Under the pieces are notes generated by a model, which saw only the letters and a list, made by a program, of their open reading frames with translations, was not told the origin of the DNA and made no database searches. Positions 6,746 to 12,455 of a stretch of 12,455 nucleotides of DNA are shown piece after piece. Every line of letters starts with the position of its first letter. Positions within the stretch are counted from its first letter, which is position 1. Source of the stretch: AP-16 sp036395835 (GTDB taxonomy: Bacteria > Pseudomonadota > Alphaproteobacteria > Rhizobiales > Xanthobacteraceae); assembly GCA_036395835.1 (NCBI GenBank), contig DASWCW010000180.1, forward strand, positions 1 through 12,455, written 5' to 3'. Position numbers and translations under genes: made by a program.

Positions 6746-9700
6746 TCACTCCGCCGCGATGGCGCTCTCGGGCTTGCGCTCCTCCTCGGCGACCGCTTCG
6801 AGCTGCGGCTCGAGGCTGCGGCGCAGCCGGCGATCGATGCGATCGAGGTAGAGATAGACCACGGGCGTGATGTAGAGCGTGAGCAGCTGCGAGAGGCACA
6901 GCCCGCCGACCACCGCGATGCCGAGTGGCCGCCGCAGCTCCGAGCCCTCGCCCGCACCCAACGCGATGGGCAGCGCGCCGAAGATCGCCGCGAACGTCGT
7001 CATCATGATCGGCCGGAAGCGCAGCAGGCAGGCCTCGCGGATCGCGGCTTCGGCGCCGAGACCGATGCGGCGGCGCTCGATCGCGAAGTCGATCATCATA
7101 ATGGCATTCTTCTTGACGATGCCGACCAGCATCACGATGCCGATCATCGAGATCACGGTGAGCTCCATACCGAACGCCATCAGCGTCACCAGGGCGCCGA
7201 TCCCGGCCGACGGCAGGCCGGAAATGATGGTGATCGGATGGATGAAGCTCTCGTAGAGGATCCCCAGCACCACATAGGCGGCGAAAATCGCCGCAAGGAT
7301 CAGGATGCCCTGGCCCCTGAGCGAATCCTGGAACACCTGCGCGGTGCCCTGGAATCCGGTGTAGATCGTGGCGGGGAGCCGGGAATCCCGCTCGATCTGC
7401 TGGATGGCGTCGACGGCGCGCCCCAGGGAGAAGCCCGGCGCGAGGTTGAACGAGATGGTCACGGCCGGCTGCGCGCCTTGGTGATTGACCTGCAGCGGAC
7501 CGACGCTCGGAATCAGTTTCGCGACCGCGTCGAGCGGCACCATCTGCCCGTTCGCGGCCTTGACGTAGAGATGGGCGAGCTCGGAGGGATCGGCCTGGAA
7601 CCGCTTCTGGCTTTCGAGTATCACCTGATAATCGTTGCTCGGCGTGTAGATGGTCGCGACCTGGCGATTGCCGTAGGCGTCGTAGAGCTCCTGCCGGATC
7701 TGGTCGATGCTGATGCCATAGACCGCCGCCTTCTCGCGATCGATGTCGATGCTCATCTGCGGATTGGTGACATAGAGATCGGTGTTGACGTCGCGCAGGC
7801 CCTCGACCTTCGCGATCTTGTCGCGCATCTGCGGAGCGATGCGATAGAGCGCCTCGGTGTCGCTCGATTGCAGGGTATATTGATATTCGCTCTTCGAGAT
7901 GCGGCCGGTCAGGTTGATGTTCTGCACATTCTGGAAATAGACGTTCATTCCGGGCACGACGCTGACGCTCTTGCGCAGGCGCTGGATGATCGCGGTCGCG
8001 TTTTCCTTGCGCTCGGATTTGGGTTTGAGCGCGATGAACAGTCGGGCGTAATTGTTGGTCGGATTGGGCCCGCCGGCGCCCACGGTCGAATTGAAATAAT
8101 CGACGCCCGGATCGCGCAGGATGATGTCGGCGACCTGCTTCTGGCGCTCCACCATGCCCTGGAACGAGATATCGGTCGGTCCCTCGGTCCAGGCGAGAAT
8201 GAAGCCGGTGTCCTCGGCCGGGAAGAAGCCCTTCGGAATCGCTACGTAGAACAGCACCGAGCCGATAATCGTCGCGATCGTCAACGCCAGCGTGACGGCG
8301 CGCCATGCGAGCACCTTGTCGAGGCTCCATTCATAGGCGCGCAGCCAGCTGCGGAACACCGCCTCGGAAGCCCGCAGCACGACGTTCTGCCTCTCGCCCT
8401 CGCGATGCGTGCGCAGCACGCGCGCGCACAGCATCGGCGTCAGAGTGAGCGAGACGAAGCCCGACACGATGATCGCGACCGAGATGGATACCGCGAACTC
8501 GCGAAACACGCGTCCGACGATGCCGCCCATCAGCAGCACCGGAATGAACACGGCGATCAGCGAGAACGTGATGGAAATAATGGTGAAACCGATTTCCCGC
8601 GCGCCTTTGAGCGCCGCCTCGAACGGCCGCATGCCGCCTTCGATGTGCCGGACGATGTTCTCCAGCATGACGATGGCGTCGTCGACCACAAAGCCGACGG
8701 AGAGGGTCAGCGCCAGCAGCGTCATATTGTTGATGGAGAACCCGAACGCATACATCGCCGCGCAAGTGCCGACCAGCGACACCGGAACCGCCAGCGAGGG
8801 GATGATGGTCGCACCAGCCGAGCGCAGGAACAGGAAGATGACCAGCACCACCAACCCTACGGCGATCATCAGCGTACGCTGCACGTCGCCGACCGAATGC
8901 CGGATCGATATCGAGCGATCGTTGAGGACGTCCATGTTGATCGATGCCGGGACCTGGGCGCGAAACGCGGGCAGCCGCTCCCGGATCGAATCCACCACCG
9001 AGACGGTGTTGGCGTCGGGCTGCCGTTGGATCGCGAGCACCACCCCGCGCTTGTCGTTGAACCAGGTCGCGATCTTGTCGTTCTCGACGCTGTCGACGAC
9101 GCGGGCGATCTCCTCGAGCTTGATCGGCGCGCCGTTGCGCCAGGCTACCACCACGCTGCGGTAGTCGGCGGCGTGCTCGAGCGCGCTGGAGGCGCGCAGC
9201 GTCACGTCGCGCTGCGGCCCCGACAAGGTGCCGGCCGGCGTGCTGGAACTGGTTCTGGCGACGACCGAGCGCACGTCTTCGAGCGAGATTCCCCGCGCAG
9301 CGGCCGCCACCGGATCGACTTGGACCCGCACCGCGAATTTCTGCGCGCCGTAGACCAGCACCTGCGCGACGCCGGGCAGCTGCGAGATCTGCTGGGCGAG
9401 CGTCGTCTCGGCGTACTCGTCGACGACCGACAGCGGCAGCGTCGGCGAATTGAGGTTCATATAAAGGACGGGGAAATCCGCCGGATTGACCTTGCGGAAG
9501 CTCGGCGGGGTCGTCATCTCGACCGGAAGCTTGCGGGCGGCGATGGTGAGCGCGGTCTGCACGTCGAGTGCCGCACCGTCGATGCTGCGGTTGAGATCGA
9601 ACTGCACCGTGACCGACGACTGACCGAGCGAGGACGTCGAGGTCATGGCGCTGACGCCGGAAATCGTCGCCAACTGCCGCTCGATCGGCGAGGCGACCGA

Positions 9701-9883
9701 GGCGGCCATGGTGTCGGCGCTCGCTCCCGGCAGGGTCGCGATGATGTTGATGGTGGGGAAGTCGACCGACGGCAGCGCAGCGACCGGCAGCAGCCGGTAC
9801 GAAAACGCGCCGAACACGAGGAACGACGCCGTGATCAGCGTCGTCATGACCGGCCGGCGAATGCAGGCCTCGGAGAGATTCAT
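6746..9883 (-). CDS. RND-family multidrug efflux pump permease (MdtC/AcrB-like, HAE-1)
   Basis: A 1045-residue inner-membrane proton/drug antiporter, the standard size for the family. It begins MNLSEACIRRPVMTTLITAS, with the first membrane helix at about 12-32, then a large periplasmic pore domain, helices from about 335, a second periplasmic domain and the closing helix bundle. The proton-relay pair Asp401-Asp402 lies in SVGFVVDDAIVMLEN, and the partner Lys lies in GIVMLVGIVKKNAIMMIDFA in the C-terminal half. Both are intact, so the pump should be active. By eye it is closest to MdtC/MuxC-type pumps, but the substrate cannot be read. I set the start at 9883 because its ATG overlaps the adaptor's TGA (ATGA) and gives the canonical N-terminus. 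The open frame extends further upstream only as non-homologous translation inside the adaptor gene. No second (MdtB-like) permease is adjacent. Confidence 0.95.
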   Translation of the reverse strand: MNLSEACIRRPVMTTLITASFLVFGAFSYRLLPVAALPSVDFPTINIIATLPGASADTMAASVASPIERQLATISGVSAMTSTSSLGQSSVTVQFDLNRSIDGAALDVQTALTIAARKLPVEMTTPPSFRKVNPADFPVLYMNLNSPTLPLSVVDEYAETTLAQQISQLPGVAQVLVYGAQKFAVRVQVDPVAAAARGISLEDVRSVVARTSSSTPAGTLSGPQRDVTLRASSALEHAADYRSVVVAWRNGAPIKLEEIARVVDSVENDKIATWFNDKRGVVLAIQRQPDANTVSVVDSIRERLPAFRAQVPASINMDVLNDRSISIRHSVGDVQRTLMIAVGLVVLVIFLFLRSAGATIIPSLAVPVSLVGTCAAMYAFGFSINNMTLLALTLSVGFVVDDAIVMLENIVRHIEGGMRPFEAALKGAREIGFTIISITFSLIAVFIPVLLMGGIVGRVFREFAVSISVAIIVSGFVSLTLTPMLCARVLRTHREGERQNVVLRASEAVFRSWLRAYEWSLDKVLAWRAVTLALTIATIIGSVLFYVAIPKGFFPAEDTGFILAWTEGPTDISFQGMVERQKQVADIILRDPGVDYFNSTVGAGGPNPTNNYARLFIALKPKSERKENATAIIQRLRKSVSVVPGMNVYFQNVQNINLTGRISKSEYQYTLQSSDTEALYRIAPQMRDKIAKVEGLRDVNTDLYVTNPQMSIDIDREKAAVYGISIDQIRQELYDAYGNRQVATIYTPSNDYQVILESQKRFQADPSELAHLYVKAANGQMVPLDAVAKLIPSVGPLQVNHQGAQPAVTISFNLAPGFSLGRAVDAIQQIERDSRLPATIYTGFQGTAQVFQDSLRGQGILILAAIFAAYVVLGILYESFIHPITIISGLPSAGIGALVTLMAFGMELTVISMIGIVMLVGIVKKNAIMMIDFAIERRRIGLGAEAAIREACLLRFRPIMMTTFAAIFGALPIALGAGEGSELRRPLGIAVVGGLCLSQLLTLYITPVVYLYLDRIDRRLRRSLEPQLEAVAEEERKPESAIAAE

Positions 9884-11013
9884 CGAGATCCGACCTTCAT
9901 CTCGCGCGGCGCCACCTTGGTGCCGGTGGTGAGCAGCAATTGGCCATTGGTGACGACGATCTCGCCGGCTTCGAGCCCGCTCTCCAGCACGGCTTCGGCG
10001 GCATTGATCCGGGCGACCTTCACGGGACGCACGTTCGCGATGTCGTCCTTGACCACGAAGACGAAATTGCCCGCCTGCCCGGTCTGGATCGCCGCGGCGG
10101 GCACCACGATCGCTTCCTCCTCGCGCAAGGTCAGCTTGGTATCGACGAGCGCGCCCGGCCAGAGCACCTGATCGGGATTGTCCATGGTGGCGCGCATCGA
10201 CACCATGCCGGTGGTCGCATCGACGTTGTTGTCGATCATGGTGAGCCGCCCGCCCGCGACTTTGGCGTCGCCGGGAACGCCCGCATCGACCCGCGCGGTG
10301 CCGTCGGCGAGCGCCCGGCGGATCGGCGGCAGCGAGCGTTGCGGAGCCGAGAAGTTCACATAGATCGGCGTGATCTGGTTGATGACCGCAAGCGGCGCGT
10401 CGTCGCCGGTGCGGACGAAATTGCCGATCTTGACATTGGCTGCGCCGATCCGCCCGGAGATCGGCGCGCGAATGCTGCAATAGCTGAGCTGCACCTTGAG
10501 GTTCTCGAGCGCCCCTTCGTCGGCGGCAATGGCGGCGCGAAAAGTGTCCGCCTGGGTCTTGGCATTATCGAGGTTGACGACCGGCGTCGCGCTCTTGGCC
10601 ACCAGCTCGGTGTAGCGGCGCATATCGCGTTCGGCGCCCGCAAGCTGCGCTTTGTCGCGCGCGACAGTGCCCTCGGCCTGCTTGATCTGAGCTTCCAGTG
10701 CCCGGCTGTCGAGCGTGAACAGCGGGTCGCCCTGCCTCACACTTGCCCCGTCCTCGAAATGCACACCGACGATTTCGCTGTCGAGGCGGGTGCGCACCGC
10801 AACACTCTGGATCGGCGTCACAGTGCCCAGAGCCTCGATGATGACGGGGGCCGGCTTCTTGACGGCCTTGGCGACTTCGACCGGAACCACCCGCGCGGCC
10901 GGCGGCGCCTGGGCGACCGCACCGGGCGGGCTCCAATACGGACGCGTTACCGCGCCGAGGGCCACCAGTCCGAACACCGCTGCGGCCGCAATGACCCGAG
11001 TTCCCTGCTTCAT
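9880..11013 (-). CDS. Efflux RND transporter periplasmic adaptor subunit (membrane fusion protein, MdtA-like)
   Basis: A 377-residue adaptor that would link the downstream RND permease to an outer-membrane channel. An N-terminal signal/anchor helix (about 6-24, VIAAAAVFGLVALGA) is followed by the split lipoyl domain (about 68-102 and 177-212, including APISGRIG at 183-190), an alpha-helical hairpin between them (about 104-175, rich in Ala, Gln and Glu), a beta-barrel (APQRSLPPIRRAL onward) and the membrane-proximal domain. There is no lipobox cysteine near the N-terminus, so it is not an evident lipoprotein. The ATG at 11013 has only a weak ribosome site (GGGAT, about seven bases upstream). 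Its TGA overlaps the permease ATG, so the two are co-translated. No TolC-like gene or TetR/two-component regulator is next to it. Confidence 0.94.
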   Translation of the reverse strand: MKQGTRVIAAAAVFGLVALGAVTRPYWSPPGAVAQAPPAARVVPVEVAKAVKKPAPVIIEALGTVTPIQSVAVRTRLDSEIVGVHFEDGASVRQGDPLFTLDSRALEAQIKQAEGTVARDKAQLAGAERDMRRYTELVAKSATPVVNLDNAKTQADTFRAAIAADEGALENLKVQLSYCSIRAPISGRIGAANVKIGNFVRTGDDAPLAVINQITPIYVNFSAPQRSLPPIRRALADGTARVDAGVPGDAKVAGGRLTMIDNNVDATTGMVSMRATMDNPDQVLWPGALVDTKLTLREEEAIVVPAAAIQTGQAGNFVFVVKDDIANVRPVKVARINAAEAVLESGLEAGEIVVTNGQLLLTTGTKVAPREMKVGSR

Positions 11014-11255
11014 ATTCTAATCCCGGCGAGGCCTAAACGGCTCTGCCCCTGGTTCCTTCCATATGGGTACCGCGGCGGCGAGGGTCACTCGAATGCTACA
11101 CCATCGCACCGGGACTTATTCCTAGCACAAGGGTTCCCGCGTCTGTATCCCGGCGCACAGGCCCCGGCGGGACCTTGCGAGCCGAGCTTCCGGCCCGGGC
11201 GGAAATCGGCCATTCTCCCGTAACCTTCGCTTTGAACACGGGAAAGCACCTTCCC
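11014..11255. promoter_or_regulatory. Divergent intergenic region between efflux operon and xth
   Basis: These 242 bases separate the divergent starts of the adaptor gene and xth and should hold both promoters. I see no convincing promoter hexamers or regulator operator. Minor structures are a widely spaced inverted repeat (CCGGGA 11109-11114 and TCCCGG 11148-11153) and a small one before xth (GGGAA 11240-11244, TTCCC 11251-11255) that overlaps the likely ribosome-binding region GGGAAAG. No small ORF here looks real. Confidence 0.4.
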
Positions 11256-12044
11256 ATGCGCATCGCCAGCTGGAACGTCAATTCGATCAACCAGCGGATC
11301 GACAACATGGTGAAGTGGCTGTCGGATCGGCGGCCGGACGTCGTTTGCCTGCAGGAAACCAAATGCATCGATGCGGGGTTTCCCAGCGAACCGTTCGAGG
11401 CGCTCGGCTACAACCTTGCCACCCACGGCCAAAAGGCCTTCAACGGGGTCGCGATTTTCTCCAAATTGCCGATCGACGAGGTGACGCCGCGGCTTCCCGG
11501 CGACGAACTCGACGAGCAGGCGCGGTTTCTGGAAGCCGTGGTTTCCACCAAAGCCGGCGCGGTGCGGATTGCCTGCCTCTATCTGCCCAATGGCAACCCG
11601 CCGCGCACGGAGAAATATGCCTACAAGCTCAAATGGATGGAAAGGATCATTGAGTACACGCGTGAACGGCTCCTGCTGGAGGAGCCGTTGGTGCTCGCCG
11701 GCGATTTCAACGTGATTCCCGCCGAGATCGACGTGCACGACCCGGCGCTATGGCTCGGCGACGCGCTGTTCCTGCCGCAGACCCGAGCCAAATTCCGCGC
11801 GCTGATGCATCTGGGCCTCACCGACGCGGTTCGGGCGGCGAGCGATGATCCGGGCCTCTATACCTTCTGGGACTACCAGGCCGGCGCCTGGCAGAAGAAC
11901 AACGGCATCCGGATCGACCACCTCGTGCTCTCGCCGCAAGCCGCCGACCGGTTGACCGCGGTCGGCATCGATAAGCACGTGCGCAGCTGGGAAAGGCCTT
12001 CCGACCACGTCCCGGTTTGGGCGGATTTTTCGATCGACGCCTAG
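11256..12044 (+). CDS. xth: Exodeoxyribonuclease III (AP endonuclease, EEP family)
   Basis: A 262-residue Mg-dependent nuclease of base-excision repair that cleaves at abasic sites and trims 3' ends. Family active-site motifs are all present: SWNVNSI (5-11, Asn7), LQETK (32-36, Glu34), YLPNGNP (109-115, Tyr109), AGDFNVIP (148-155, Asp150 and Asn152), TFWDYQAGAWQKNNGIRIDH (203-222, Asp221) and RPSDHVPV (247-254, catalytic pair Asp250-His251). Length matches E. coli ExoIII. I start at the ATG at 11256 because MRIASWNVNS is the canonical N-terminus; an upstream in-frame TTG at 11175 would add 27 unrelated residues. GGGAAAG about ten bases upstream is the likely ribosome site. Many alphaproteobacteria carry more than one xth paralogue, so I give no number. 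It converges with the decayed toxin-antitoxin locus. Confidence 0.96.
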   Translation: MRIASWNVNSINQRIDNMVKWLSDRRPDVVCLQETKCIDAGFPSEPFEALGYNLATHGQKAFNGVAIFSKLPIDEVTPRLPGDELDEQARFLEAVVSTKAGAVRIACLYLPNGNPPRTEKYAYKLKWMERIIEYTRERLLLEEPLVLAGDFNVIPAEIDVHDPALWLGDALFLPQTRAKFRALMHLGLTDAVRAASDDPGLYTFWDYQAGAWQKNNGIRIDHLVLSPQAADRLTAVGIDKHVRSWERPSDHVPVWADFSIDA

Positions 12045-12101
12045 GCGGCTACGCGCGTGAATTGCGCTAACCTCGCCGGTCACCGACTCGTTTGGCAGCA
12101 G

Positions 12102-12175
12102 GGGATTTCTGTCGGCGATGTCGTCAGCGATGCTGTGAATATCCCGGCGTGCCTGCGGGGTGTACCGCAGCCTCT
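12102..12175 (-). pseudogene. Remnant of a ParE/RelE-superfamily toxin (5' end only, start codon lost)
   Basis: In the frame one base off from the antitoxin, the minus strand reads RLRYTPQARRDIHSIAD and then DIADRNP (from 12173 down to 12102). This is the hallmark N-terminus of ParE-type toxins: 'M-x-L-R-Y-T-P-x-A-x-x-D-I' leading to 'I-x-x-Y-I-A-x-x-N-P'. There is no start codon: the codon expected to be ATG reads as A-G because one T appears to be missing between 12175 and 12174. After the NP, similarity stops, and only 57 bases remain before the xth stop, so about 70 of the usual 95-100 residues are gone. The gene cannot make a toxin. The family call rests on recognising the N-terminal pattern. 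Confidence 0.7.
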
Positions 12176-12399
12176 AGACCGAATTTCTTCCAGGTCTCTC
12201 GCATTTCGTCATCCGACGCGAACTCCTGCCGATCGGCCTCGGCAAGACCAATTTTGACGTTGTCGATTTGCTCCCCCGTAAGCCGCAAATCTGCTCGCCT
12301 GCGACCCGCGATCGCTAGCAACATCTCCCCAGCAAAATCCTGATTTTCATCGGGAAGCTGGCGGATGGCGTCAATTCCTTGTTCAAGCAGTTTGCTCAT
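12124..12399 (-). CDS. Orphan antitoxin-like protein of a decayed type II toxin-antitoxin pair, with frameshifted tail
   Basis: A 91-residue ORF. Residues 1-75 (MSKLLEQGIDAIRQLPDENQ ... DRQEFASDDEMRETWKKFGL) match the pattern of small rhizobial antitoxins ('LP-x-x-x-Q-D' helix early, 'G-E-F-A-S-D-E-x-x-x-x-x-W-x-K-x-G-L' at the end) that normally precede a RelE/ParE toxin. Such proteins usually end at or just after this Gly-Leu. Here 16 further residues (EAAVHPAGTPGYSQHR) follow that are an out-of-frame reading of the toxin gene, so the stop has been lost. I start at the ATG at 12399; a TTG at 12411 would add four residues. The stretch looks less GC-rich than its neighbours, consistent with acquired DNA. 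It may still be expressed, but it has no partner here. Confidence 0.65.
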   Translation of the reverse strand: MSKLLEQGIDAIRQLPDENQDFAGEMLLAIAGRRRADLRLTGEQIDNVKIGLAEADRQEFASDDEMRETWKKFGLEAAVHPAGTPGYSQHR

Positions 12400-12407
12400 C
12401 GCGGCGC

Positions 12408-12455
12408 TCAATCGCGGCGGGTCTTGAGCCAGCGTTCGAGATACACCAGCGCCGT
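12408..12455 (-). CDS. C-terminal 15 codons of an unrecognised gene (runs off right edge)
   Basis: The frame entering from the right edge reads TALVYLERWLKTRRD and stops at TGA (12408-12410), eight bases before the antitoxin-like ATG. A basic, amphipathic C-terminal helix fits a real protein end, and the close spacing would suit a gene in the same orientation, but 15 codons cannot be assigned to a family. It could also be a chance open stretch. Confidence 0.3.
   Translation of the reverse strand, partial: TALVYLERWLKTRRD

Noticed and set aside
6525..8330. A 601-codon minus-strand frame overlapping the RND pump in another frame
   Set aside because: The Arg/His/Gly-rich translation is a frame-shifted reading of the pump; the pump's own frame has the membrane helices and proton-relay residues.
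6728..10171. A 1147-codon open frame on the plus strand, antisense to the RND pump and adaptor
   Set aside because: It lies entirely opposite two clear genes, its translation is rich in Arg, Asp, His and Gln with no recognisable domain, and long antisense frames are expected in GC-rich DNA when the real gene has few complementary stop triplets.
9884..10480. Extension of the RND pump frame upstream to 10480
   Set aside because: The extra 199 residues lie inside the adaptor gene, lack membrane-protein character and are unlike any RND N-terminus; the ATG at 9883 overlapping the adaptor stop gives the canonical start.
11085..11738. A 217-codon minus-strand frame opposite the start of xth
   Set aside because: It is antisense to an intact, fully motif-supported exonuclease III gene, with no domain of its own.
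12057..12343. Plus-strand short open frames after xth (12057-12257 and 12092-12343)
   Set aside because: They are antisense to the antitoxin-like ORF and toxin remnant, which show recognisable family patterns on the other strand.
1..12455. CRISPR arrays, tRNA or rRNA genes, insertion sequences, phage genes
   Set aside because: No regularly spaced direct repeats, cloverleaf-like segments, transposase motifs or phage structural genes were seen on either strand.

Overview
This is GC-rich chromosomal DNA that reads as an alphaproteobacterium of the order Hyphomicrobiales (Rhizobiales), near the Bradyrhizobium/Rhodopseudomonas/Xanthobacteraceae group. The basis is the gene cluster dgt-argS-SPOR protein-nagZ-scpA on one strand with erpA divergent from dgt, an arrangement I recall as typical of that group, and a bipartite 'ATGCCCGGC...CCGGCCATGACG' type intergenic palindrome of a kind common there. 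This assignment is an inference from gene order and protein character, not from a search.

Layout. Bases 1-6200 (minus strand) hold a compact housekeeping run, transcribed from about 6200 down to 1: dgt (dNTP triphosphohydrolase), argS (arginyl-tRNA synthetase), a membrane-anchored SPOR-domain protein, nagZ (peptidoglycan beta-N-acetylglucosaminidase) and the 5' part of scpA (chromosome condensation). Gaps are 49-76 bases, and nagZ and scpA overlap by 4 bases (ATGA). The run couples nucleotide-pool control, translation, cell-wall recycling and division, and chromosome segregation, probably on one transcript. Divergent from dgt, erpA (Fe-S carrier) runs on the plus strand.

Bases 6640-6745 carry a double-hairpin palindromic repeat between the convergent ends of erpA and an efflux operon. 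That operon (minus strand, 11013 to 6746) encodes a periplasmic adaptor and an MdtC/AcrB-type RND pump, translationally coupled by an ATGA overlap. No outer-membrane channel gene and no regulator lie beside it, so the pump presumably borrows a TolC-like protein encoded elsewhere. Plus-strand xth (exonuclease III) follows from 11256.

The right end (12045-12455, minus strand) holds the wreck of a type II toxin-antitoxin locus: a nearly intact antitoxin-like ORF whose stop codon, together with the start codon of the following ParE-like toxin, appears to have been lost by a single-base deletion. Only about 24 toxin codons survive before homology ends close to the xth stop. A 15-codon C-terminal fragment of an unrecognised gene sits at the very edge.

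I see no convincing new multi-gene system. The most informative observations are the toxin-antitoxin decay event and the intergenic palindrome, whose two hairpins differ by compensatory base changes.
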